Below are positions 43,503 through 55,100 of a stretch of 64,000 nucleotides of DNA, piece after piece. The first letter of the stretch is position 1, and every line of letters starts with the position of its first letter. A program made the translations under genes and the position numbers. This DNA is from Piper betle (taxonomy: Eukaryota; Streptophyta; Magnoliopsida; Piperales; Piperaceae). Location of the stretch: the NCBI GenBank assembly GCA_033002965.1, contig JAURVB010007528.1:33434-97433 (forward strand), read 5' to 3'. The notes under the pieces are model-generated. The model saw only the letters and a program-made list of their open reading frames with translations. It made no database searches and had not been told where the DNA came from.

Positions 43503-46500
43503 ATGGAGACGAAGGAGCTAGTTTGTGTCACCGGCGGCAGCGGCTTCATTGGTTCCTCCCTCGTCAAACTCCTCCTCCTCCGCGGCTACTCCGTCCACGC
43601 CACCGTCCAAAACCTCGGTCCTCAACAATGCCCTATCCATGTTTCTGTGTATACCAAATTCACAGATGGGGGTTGAAAGTTTGAATTTTTTTGTTGTGGG
43701 TATATGCAGAGGACGGGAAGGAGACGGACCACCTGCGCGCCCTAGCGGCGGAGGCGCCCGGCTGGGAGGGCCGGCTCCGCCTCTTCCAGATCGACCTCCT
43801 CGACTACGATTCCATCCTCGCCGCCGTCGTCGGCACGGTTGGGGTGTTCCACGTTGCCTCCCCTGCATCGTCGACCGCGTCCTTGACCCTCAGGGGCAGC
43901 TGCTGGCTCCGGCGGTTGACGGGACGAGGAATGTGTTGGCGGCGGCTAAGGCGGCCGGGGTGCGGCGGGTGGTGGTGACCTCGTCTATCTCGGCCATCGT
44001 TCCCAGTCCGAAGTGGGCGGGTGATGTTGTGAAGGACGAGAAGTGCTGGACTGATGAAGAATACTGCCGGGAAAAGGAGGTAGGTTTTTGCTCTTTTACA
44101 TGCCCATTGATTCGTTAGAGCATCAGCAGCTAACAATAATAGCTTAAAGCCATAAACATTAGTTTTCATTTTTAGTGCTAGCTAAAGAGATTGCGAAATG
44201 CTTGATTAACTGTTCATATGCGGGTCTTCGTAATGTTTTTATTCTCCACTATTTCATCACTGGGAAAGTGGTAAACAGTTTCTTTGTTAATTATCTTTGC
44301 AGTTTCTTTTTTCTTGCTAGTTTCATCTTCCTCATGATCAACTCGTTGCGGCTGGAATATTTTAACGCTCACTACTTGATTGTGTAAGTACGATTATCTT
44401 AAATGAGCTAGCTGTTGAATAGAATAATTTTGGATCACTGATGCAATAAGAGAAGCGCCAACACTAATTGCAAAGACTTATGTATCCGACGCACCAATAC
44501 TTGAAGCAAAAACTGAAGTATTCGATTCGAGTGCTAAAGGGGATGAAAATTGCCAATTTGTTGTTCATATGCAAGTCTTCATATTGTGTGTGTGTGTATA
44601 TATATATATATATTCATTATCTCACCACTGATGAAAGTGGTAAAGAGTTAGCTTTTTTTTCTAATTGTCTTTTTAATTTACCATTTGGTGTCATCTTCCC
44701 CATGACTGACTCTTCGTGGTTGCAATAGTTTATAGCTCACTCCTTGATTTTGTAAATACGATTATTTTAAATGAGCTAGCTGTTAAATGGGATAATTTAG
44801 GATTATTGATGCGATAAAGAAGAACTAGCACTAATAGCATAAACATAAGTATCTCCAATTCGAGTGCTAATGGGGTTGTAAATTGCCAAATTTGATGTTC
44901 ATAAGCAGGTCTTCTTATTGTACCTTTTTTCAATATTTTGTCACTGATGAAAACAGTGAACAGTCGCTTTCTTAATTATCATTTTTACTTCCCATTTAGT
45001 GTCATCCTCCCCATGGCCAATTCTTCATGGTTGGTATATTTTATACAGGCTCACTGCTACTTACCACATGGTATGCTTGATTGTGTAAATATGATTACTA
45101 TAAATGGGCGAGTTGATAATTAAAATAATTTAGGGTTGGCAGACATGTACTGACTTTTTGTTTGTGCTCGCACAATGAGATGAGTACTTAAAAAAACTAA
45201 TTGTGAAGTTGTGGATGTTGCTCTGATTTTTTATGCAGCTTTGGTATCCACTCTCAAAGACATTGGCTGAAAAAGCTGCTTGGGATTTTGCTGAAAAGAA
45301 TGGTCTGGACATTGTCGTGGTAAACCCTGGCACTGTCATGGGTACCATCATCCCTCCATCTATTAATGCTAGTATGCTCATGTTGCAGCGCCTGCTGGAA
45401 GGTACTCGACTAATATGCTTTATACTGATGAACAGATGTCTTATGTACAAATTGTTTGCATCGTTTACTGTCATGAACACTATCATATACTCCTGGTCCC
45501 TCATTGGCTTGGGGTTGGTTGTTTCGCCCCGAGTTATCCAAAAAATACCTGATCAACTTGAATGCAAGGACCGCTTAAGGATCTACACAGTTTTTGATGG
45601 TTGAAAAGGACATGCTTTTCAAAGACTTCTTAAGGGAGTGATCCCTGATATTGTAGAAACTGCTTCAGCCACATCTTTATGAATGGTGTAGAAATTGTGG
45701 TGAAACCATATTGTTCTTAAGAAGCCACTGTTTCTCAAAATTTTCTTCTTTCTGGTTTCTACTCTTCCCCATTTTATTAGATGCTGCAAGATCTTGGTAT
45801 AGCTGGACATGATACTGCCTATGGTTTCTTCTTGTATCTACCAAAATCAAGATTTAATTAGATTTGGTCAAGAGCGGTAAAGACCCCACCCAAGAGACAA
45901 CAATGATGCCATAATGATATAGGTAGAAAGTTATCAAATACTGTTAGCTGGCAATAGAGCCCAGTGGAGGCTATCATAGCATTGCTCATAGAGCAATTTT
46001 CAATTAACAAAGCAGCACTCGTTGATCAAACACATAAAATTAATTTGATATTATTCTACAATATTCGGGAAAAAACCTTTGAATTCACCTAGAGGTTCTG
46101 TTGAAATCTTAGGATTGGATGTTGACTTGCCAGAAAAGGCATCGAGCAGCTTATATTGCTTCCGGATCTTTTATATGTGATATCATTATTAAATCATTCT
46201 CGTTTCTGCCATTGTTTTATGCCTATTTGATAAGTTATCTCAGCTGTACATGTCAAGTTGGTTTTGTTGTTATTATGTATTATGTAGTGGTTCAACTATG
46301 ATCATTCTTTCTCTACTTCTGTGCAGATATGAAATTTTCTCCAATTGCTTCATAGTTTAGACTATTGATTAATAGGAATGTTTAAGTTCTCATGAGGCTA
46401 ACAATGCAATCCTGATTCTTTTGAGGCAGGAAGCACTGAACCATATGAGGATTTCTACATGGGGTCAGTCCATGTGAAAGATGTTGCACTTGCTCATATC

Positions 46501-47150
46501 TTGTTGTATGAAAATCCATCTGCATCAGGAAGGCACCTCTGTGTTGAAGCTATAGCTCATTACAGTGACTTTGCAGCCAAAGTAGCAGAGCTCTATCCAG
46601 AATACAAAGTCCCAAGGTATCGTATGACTATTTTCAATGGTAGAAAATGGTAACACGGATTAATAACTTGCAAAGTATGACGAGAACTGTGAAAAATCTG
46701 GCTGGTGATGAACAACTTGCTCTGTTGAACGTTTTCACATAAAAAAGGTTATATTCTGATGAAACATGAAAAGGGTGGTATGGTGAACTTAACATATGTT
46801 GCTGAGAGGGACTAGTTCATATGATTAAGATTCCTATTGCAATTTATATAAATGTGATTATTTATGTAATTTGACATGGCATTGGTATGTTTTCAATTTG
46901 TGTCCCTATGACCATGAAGATAGTATATAAAATTAAAGAGTACACTAAAATCGGGAACACATTCTTTGAAAGCTTATTTTTGACTCTCTTGATGCTTTTT
47001 GTCAGGTTTCCGAAGGATACCCAACCTGGCCTCTTAAGGGCCTCCAACCCGAGCAAGAAACTGACTGATATGGGTCTCCGTTTTGCAGACATGGGAGAAA
47101 TCATCAAGGATGCCGTACTTAGCTTGAAAAGCAAGGGGTATATTTCCTAA
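43503..47150 (+). pseudogene. Cinnamoyl-CoA reductase-like gene 1 (exon 2 frameshift)
   Basis: This encodes an extended short-chain dehydrogenase (SDR108E type) of the CCR-like group. Exons: 43503-43617, 43710-44079, 45239-45401, 46430-46616 and 47006-47150, all with GT-AG sites. Sequence signs: the NAD(P) loop [41 protein letters not shown] (catalytic YxxxK), [35 protein letters not shown], and the end SLKSKGYIS. Exon 2 is 370 bp against 371 bp in gene 2: one base is missing near 43868, just after FHVASP, so the frame breaks. Otherwise it is complete. Real lignin CCRs have NWYCY at the active site, so this is CCR-like, substrate unknown. It is either a fresh pseudogene or an assembly error. 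Confidence 0.88.
44185..45135 (+). repeat. Three tandem repeats in intron 2 of reductase gene 1
   Basis: Three diverged units of about 300 bp (roughly 44185-44500, 44540-44860, 44880-45130) share 'catatgc..gtcttc', 'ctttcttaattatc', 'tcttcctcatg', 'gctcac', 'ttgattgtgtaa.tacgatta' and 'aaatgagctagctgtt'. They fill most of the intron. Confidence 0.75.
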
Positions 47151-49145
47151 GATAGTTATGTTGTAAACTACTTATTCTACGTGAAAAGGCGCCACTCTTC
47201 ATTGTCAAGTAACAAGGTATAAGAATGATTTGCAAGTTAAGTGGATAATTTTGTTGTCCTTTTGTCAAAATCATGTAACTTCCTCTCAAGTTTCGAATGT
47301 TTTGTTAGTTTTGGTCATACAAAAATTTTTGAATGCCCGCCCTACAGATTTTGCAGCCAACAATAAAGCTACCACAATTTGAAGCCTACGGAGGTAGAAA
47401 TAGAGATAGTATAAATACCTGGAATTCAGACATGGAGAGTGTAGTCGCTTGAGAGTCGTAGAAAGTAGGGTTTTAAGGGGACGAGAGTAGGGAGATCTCA
47501 TCTTTTGATAGGAATGAGAATGAAATGATTTGAGTAGAATAACGCTAAAGTGAAATGGTGTAACTCTAAAAGATAACAAATTAGGTGAATAAGCTAGGTG
47601 TTGTATGATAAAATATACATTATGCATTATCCATCCTCTTACTTTCATCATCTTGTTTACATTTATTTACAAATTACTGCACCGATTCTTCGTTGTTTTC
47701 TACGTAGCAACTACAATGTTTCTTAAACATGAATTTCAGTTCTCTCTTTTTTTTAACGCTCTTTTGATAGGTTACGTGATAAGCTGTTAACTTCTCATTA
47801 AAGTTGGACCTCTAGAAAAATTATGTTTTATGATATAGTTTTAAATATTATGTCAGAATTACAGTCAAGGTATATTTGATCTGATTATTTCAGGTCAAAT
47901 TGAATTTAACAAAAATTTAAAATCACAAATAAAATATTTCTTTAAATATTTAAAAAATATTTTTTCGTCTATATATAATAAAAAATATTGTGACAAAAAA
48001 TTAAATTTTATGAAAATTTTAAATATAAAAATAAAAAATTAAAATAGTACTTAGCATACAAGGTAGGAGTTCAATTTTCCTTCAACAGACCAAGCAGATC
48101 AAGCCAGGCCGTTGGCGAAGTTCTCTTATCACACGCCTACTTAAAAAACACTTCCCGCCGAGAGCGAGTTCCACTTCTTTAATCAAAAGAATATCTCTCT
48201 TTTCTAAACCAAAAATAAAGAAAAAATACAGATATATGTCCTCTTTGTTTCAAGTATCACGAAACAAATCGTACACATCTTCAAAGACTGCCCATTTGCA
48301 AGAAGTGTCTGGCTCAATATTAAGAACATCCCACTACAAAATATTATTTGGGCACTCTTATGATATCATTAGATTTCTTAATCAACTATCAAGAACCAAG
48401 CCTCATGGGGAATTATTACTCCTTATTGAATGGCTTGTTATGGCAGAGATGCTATGGAATAGAAGAAGTATTTCACGTCACGGCATCAAGTTACAGGATC
48501 TCCGTCAAGCTATTCAAATTGCCATTGTCAATGCAGCTGTTTACTTCAACAATTGTTGCAAATCACCTACAATTAGTAATGTCCAAGCTTTTCAAGGTGA
48601 TAAATGAAGTAATCTTCTTGCAAAACAATAGTTGCAGGCTTCTCAAAAAATGAAAAACCGATTTCTTGGGCCGTCGTGTTCTGGTCCGATGAATTACGCC
48701 ACTCGTTGCTATTAGAAGATATAGATAGGGAGTGAATGGTGAGGATGCAGAACTAGAAGCGAATGTTGTATATTACCAACTCCAAGCTTCCTGACCTTTC
48801 CTACTGGACTGCCTTCATGGTATCGGCTAACCAGAAACAAAATGCAATCAGTCTCTCGTGGGAATGTCACGATCATTTTGGTAAATTTTTATCTTTCTTG
48901 TCTACCATTTATGTATCCGGATAGGCTCCAGGGATCTAAATTTCTTTGCTTGTGGATTGGCTGCACATGCTTAAGTGCCCAGCATTTGTTTCTATCATTT
49001 TGGCTTTAATTAATTCTAAACAGTTCTCCTTAAAATAAAAAAATCTAAACTGTGTGATGTTAACAGCTTGAGTTTTTCTGGCCACTTCCTTCACGCATGA
49101 ATCACATCTTCTCATGCGGCGGCAGCAGTAGCACCACCGCCGGAG
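47151..49145. other. Intergenic between the reductase genes
   Basis: AT-rich flank of gene 1, then an unrecognised stretch at 48236-48660 with two overlapping open frames of 123 and 101 codons that resemble nothing I know and are followed by stop-rich sequence. The promoter of gene 2 should lie in the last few hundred bases. Confidence 0.5.
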
Positions 49146-52100
49146 ATGGAGACAAAGGCGCCGGTTTGCGTAACCGGCGGCAGCGGCTTCATCGGCTCCT
49201 ACCTCGTCAAGCTCCTCCTCAGCCGCGGCTACTCCGTCCATTCTACCGTCCAAAATCTAGGTCCCTAACAAACCACTAAATATATTTCAATTGTCACCAA
49301 ATTCACTGACGGGGTTAAAAGTTTGGATTTCTTTGTTGTGGGTATATGCAGAGGACGGGAAGGAGACGGACCACCTGCGGGCCCTAGAGGCGGAGGAGCC
49401 CGGCGGGGAGGGGCGGCTCCGCCTCTTCCAAATCGACCTCCTCGACTACGACTCCATCGTCGCCGCCGTCGCCGGCACGGCCGGGGTGTTCCACGTCGCC
49501 TCCCCCAACATCATCGACCGCGTCCGGGACCCTCAGGGGCAGCTGCTGGCGCCGGCGGTTGAGGGGACGATGAATGTGTTGGCGGCGGCGAAGGCGGCCG
49601 GGGTGCGGCGGGTGGTGGTCACGTCTTCTACTGCGGCCATTTTTCCCAGCCCAAATTGGCCGGCCGGCGTGGTGAAGGACGAGAGCTGCTGGACCGACGT
49701 CGACTACTGCCGGCAGAAGGAGGTGAGTGCTTTGTTCTTTGTGGATAAGTAGACCAATTTTATACAACCATATGATCAAAACATTATTAGGTACATGTGG
49801 GTGTTTGTTGCTTTACCTTAACATTTTTTAATCTCTTTCTAGTAATTGGTTAATGTAAACTGGTCAACAATTGCGTTTTGATTGTTCTTTGGGGGAAAAT
49901 TTTATACAAAAATCAAAACCCAATGTTATAAACGAGATGATCAATCGTTTTGTTAGATTTTTGTATGCTTAATTTGTTGCCTATTGCCTTGCCTTGATGG
50001 TCAATTATCAATTCTAGCTTGCTTTAGGAAGGGAAAAATAGAAAAATTTACCCAATTCCAATGCTGAAAAATTACGTATGGTCAACGCATTATTGGAAAT
50101 TTGGAAACATGTATGTTTGTTGCTTCACATAATAAATAGTTTGGTGTCGATTTCTAGTGTTTGGTTCTTGTGCCCTTGTCAAAAATTAATTTTGCATCTC
50201 TGGAAATACTTAAAGACTTTTCATGCTTTAAATTATAAGTGTTTGTTAATAAGTCTTACAGTTTGTTGTCCATTAGGAAGCAGCATTTTTTTACACAAAG
50301 TTTTTACCGGGTCTGTTTGGATTGTGAGAAAATGATCGAAATTAGATGTGAGAAAGGAAAAGTAAAGAAAAGAAAATTCGTTTTCTAATCTTTGGTTAAG
50401 AAAGAAAATTTATGTAGCATGGTTCACGCTTTCTCTCATTCGTTGTACTTTCCACAAAATAGTATATGTAAGCTTTCAAATATCTAGAAGAAGCAAGCCT
50501 AGATTTAGTGATATTACTGCCGGCTCTTTATCTTTGAATGGGTATGCCATTTGATTCTTCTCATTATGTCATCATGATTGCTGTCAGAATTAGACAGTTG
50601 GGGTGTTCCCGTCTGTCTATGATTCAGGTGTGAGATGTGTTCTAGTTAGGACCGGTAATTACTTTTGTCGTTTGCAGCTTTGGTATCCAGTCTCGAAGAC
50701 ATTAGCAGAAAAGGCTGCTTGGGAATTTGCAGAGAAGAATGGGTTAGACGTTGTTGTGATAAACCCCGGTGTTGTCATGGGTCCTATCATTCCCCCCACT
50801 GTCAATGCTAGCATGAATTTGTTGCTCCACCTCATAAAAGGTATTATTATTCGGATCAACCAATTACAAATCTCTTAATTCAACTGAAAAGGATGAGAAT
50901 TATCAAACACAAGATAGATACACCAAATTAATGCGGATAAACCAAATTTTACGTATAAAACCCCAAATTTGAGAAAATAACTACGGGGTGAATGACCAAA
51001 TCAAATTTATTATATCACAACTTTAATGCAGAACAGATCCATAAGAAAATAAACTCTCTAATACCAATTTAGTGTACTTTATACAAAATTGATATTAACC
51101 ACAAAGAAAGAAAATATAGAATTACAGATTAAGAACTTAGTGAAATTACCATTGACAATTGTAAGTAAATCTCAACAAAGCAATTCACCTTTCTTCAATC
51201 CACACAAGTTTCTTTTCTCCTCTCTAGCTATTTGTCTCCAAAACTAAAATCCCAAAAACCTAAAGAAGAAAAGCATCAAACGTTGCTTTTGTTCATTGCA
51301 ATTAACCAAATCTACAAAATCTTGGTTTTTGCCCAAAATAGGTTTGCAGTTTCATGTATTTATGGAGGAGGGACAACCCAACAAAACTCCCCTGCCGACT
51401 CCATAAAATACCTCTAGCCGGCATGGGAAGCTCCATCTATATTTGCTCCATTCCTGCAATAAACATGTTTCTCCTTTGACACAATTTTAGTCATCATATC
51501 TGAAACATTTCTTGCAATATGATTTTTTGTTAACTCAAGAGATTTACTTTCTAACACATCTCTTATCCAATGATATCTTACATCAATGTGTTTGCTCCTT
51601 CAATGAAAACTTAAATTCTTAGTTAAGTGAATTACACTCTGGCTATCACAGTGTACACCAATTTCATTTAAAAATCTCTTCGTCCATAGCATCTTCTTGC
51701 AAGCTTTTGTAGCAGCAATAAATTCAAATTTAGTTGTAGATAATGCAACACACTTTTGCAACTTAGACTGCCAAAACACAGCCCTATTAGCAAAATTAAC
51801 AACAAATCCAAATGTTGACCTTCTTGTCTCCAAGTCACCTACCATGTCTGCATCGGTGTAGCCAACTAATAAAGGTTTATCACTTCCAAAACACAAACAC
51901 ATTTTGGATGTACCTCTCAAGTACCTCATTATCCATTTAACTGCTTGTCAATGCTCTTTGCTTGAATTTGCTAAATGTCTGCTAACCATTCCAACTAGAT
52001 ATACTATATCAGGCCTTATACAAACCATAGAATACATCAAACTACCAACCGCAGAAACATAAGGAACCTTTTCCATTTCCTTCATTTCTATTTCACTTAA

Positions 52101-55100
52101 GTCACTTTTCTTCAACTTGAAGTGACCCCCAAGTCAAACTCCAACCGACCTTTGTATCTTTCATGTTGAATTTTTCAAGTACCTTTTCTATGTACTTTTC
52201 CTGTAACACCCAAAGCTTTCTAGCTCCCCTGTCACGCCAAATGGACATCCCTAAGATGTGGCTTTGCTAATCCCAAATCCTTCATTGCAAAGGATTTATT
52301 CAAGTTCTTTAAACTTGTAATCTTGGCTCCATCATGTCCTACAATCAACATGTCATCCACATAAAGCAACAGAATAATACAGTCACCATCATCAAACCTC
52401 TTGATGAACACATAGTGATCAAAAATAGACTTCTTGTACCCATTCTTTTTCATAAAAGAATCAAATTTTTTGTACCACTGTCTAGGGGTTTGCTTCAAAC
52501 CATAGGAACTTTTTTTAGTCTGCACACCATCTGTCCCTTTCATCTGACTTTAAAACCTTCTGGTTGCTCCATGTATATGGTCTCCTCAAGATCACCATAT
52601 AGAAAGGTCGTCTTCACATCTAACTGTTCTACTTCCAAATCCAAACTTGCAGCCAAAGCCAGAACAATTCTAATAAAAGATATTTTAACAACAGGAGAAA
52701 AAATTTCATCAAAATCAATACCTTTTCTTTTGTCTGAAGCCTTTCACCACCAACCTTACCTTATACCTTGGTTGCGTGCTATTTTCTTCATATTTGATCT
52801 TGTAGACCCATTTGTTCTTTAATACCCTTTTCCCCGTAGGAAGATCCACCAACTCATAGGTGTGATTATCATGCAAAGATTTCATCTCATCTTGCACTGT
52901 CTTCAACCACTTCTCATTTTCTACATGAGCTTTGACCTCACTGAAATTTTCTAGTTCCCCACATTCAGTGATTTTTACATATTCTGATGATGGATATCTT
53001 GTTGATGGAACTGGTTCACGAGCTGATCTTCTCATATTAGTTGGTTGCCCTTGATCAAAATCTCCCTGTTCCTGCCCAACATCATTAACAAACTCATTAG
53101 AAATATCATCAGACACAACATCCTCACCTTTATCATCACTATGTGGGGGAATAATTGTGTCATCCTGAGCCGCCGCTTCACTTCTAGTTGAGGTTAAAAG
53201 TTCTTTTATCTTTTCCAAGCTTTCCAAAGATTTTGTTTGAGAAACTTCTTCCTTGTCAAAGCTCTCAACTATTTGATCCTCCCTGAAAACTACATCTCTG
53301 CTTGAATTAGTTTTCGATTCTTAGGATCCCAAAGTTTATATCCAAATTTATCATCACTATATCCTAGAAAAATACATTCCACGGCTCTAAAATCAAGCTT
53401 AGCCCTTTGTTCCTTGGGCACATGTACAAAGGCTTTACAACCAAAAACTCTCGAATGAGAATAATTGACCTTTTTGTCACTCCAAACCCTATCTAGTATG
53501 TCATTGTCCAGGGCATATATGGGAGATCTGTTGATCAAATAACAAGTTGTGCTCATGGCTTCACCCCAGAAGCTTTTAGGCAACTTAGCTGAAGACAACA
53601 TACTTCTCATCCTCTCAGAGATGGTCCTGTTCATTCTTTTAGCCATTCCATTATGTTGAGGAGTAAAGGAACCATCTTCTCATGCCTAATACTCATGTTT
53701 GCTACAATATTCATCAAACTCAACAGAACAATATTCACCACCATTATCACTTCTAAGGCATTTTAAGAGCTTACCAGTTTCTCTTTCAACCAATACATAA
53801 AAATTCTTAAAGATGTCAAAAACATCATTTTTATTTTTCATGTCATAAGCTCATACCTTCCTAGAAGTATCATCAATAAAAGTGACAAAATAAATAGAAC
53901 CGTCAAGAGATTTTACCTTCATAGGCCCACACACATCCATGTGTACCAACTAAAGAACTTCTGACTTCCTTATATTTGTGCTTGCAAAGGATGTCCTATG
54001 TTATTTGCCGACTAAACAATGGTCACAAAGACTAATTATGATGTCCTTGACCTTGGGATGGAGATTTAGCTTCTTCAATGTTTGTAGTCCCGTATCACTC
54101 ATGTGTCCCAATCAATGGTGCCACAAATCAGTAGTAGAATCAAGTGAAGAGATATTTACCTCCCCTCAAACTAGACTCGTCGCAGTCTTGTACAAACTAC
54201 AACACTTCTTCTCTTTAGCAACAACAAGAGAACCTTTCACAAGTTTCCACACACCTTGTGCAAATTATAAACCAAATCCTTCATCATCAAGCACTTCAGT
54301 TGACAACAAACTCATCCTTAAATCTGGAATATGTCTAACATTTTTAAGCACTCATTTGTAACCCATATTAGTTACGACATGCACATCTCCAAGTCCCACA
54401 ATTTTGGAAATATCACTATTTCTCATATTCACTATACCCAAATCTAAAGTTTCATAGGTAGTAAAGAAATTTCTATTTGGAGTTGCATGGAATGATGCTC
54501 CTGAGTCAACTACCCAACTAACATCACAATCAGCCGTCAAACAATCATTCCCACAATTAAAAAGAATCACCATGTCATCATGCACAACATTAGTATTTAT
54601 TTCTTCTTGATCCTTGTTGTCCTTATTTTTCAAGTCTTTCTTGAGCTTCCAACAATCCTTCTTGAAATGAACATGTCTTGTCATAATAATAACACTTTAA
54701 GTTCTTCTTAGATTTAGACCTTCCTCGACTCTTGTCCCTTCTGTTTGTGTCTCTATTTCTTGATCTATCCCTTGCCTCTTCTGACACTAATGTATGAGAC
54801 CCTGAAGTTGGTAGAGATTTTCTTCTCACCTCCTCATTCAATAAATTAATTATTACCATGTCCATTGTGAGTTTTCCATCCGGAGTAGCATTGCTCAAAG
54901 AGATCACCAATGTTTACCAATTCTCTAGCAATGTGTTGAGGAACAAGATAGATTGTCATTCCTCATCTAGAGTCATCTTCATCCTGACAAGTTGAGTAAT
55001 AATATTCTTCATCTCATTGAGATGCTCACTTATGCCATTTCCATCCTTATACCTCAAGTTCACTAATTTCCTTATCAAAAGGTTCTTGTTACCAGTAGTA

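Noticed and set aside
43518..44169. Minus-strand frames opposite the first exons of the reductase genes (also 48936-49779)
   Set aside because: They are antisense shadows of GC-rich exons 1 and 2, without motifs.
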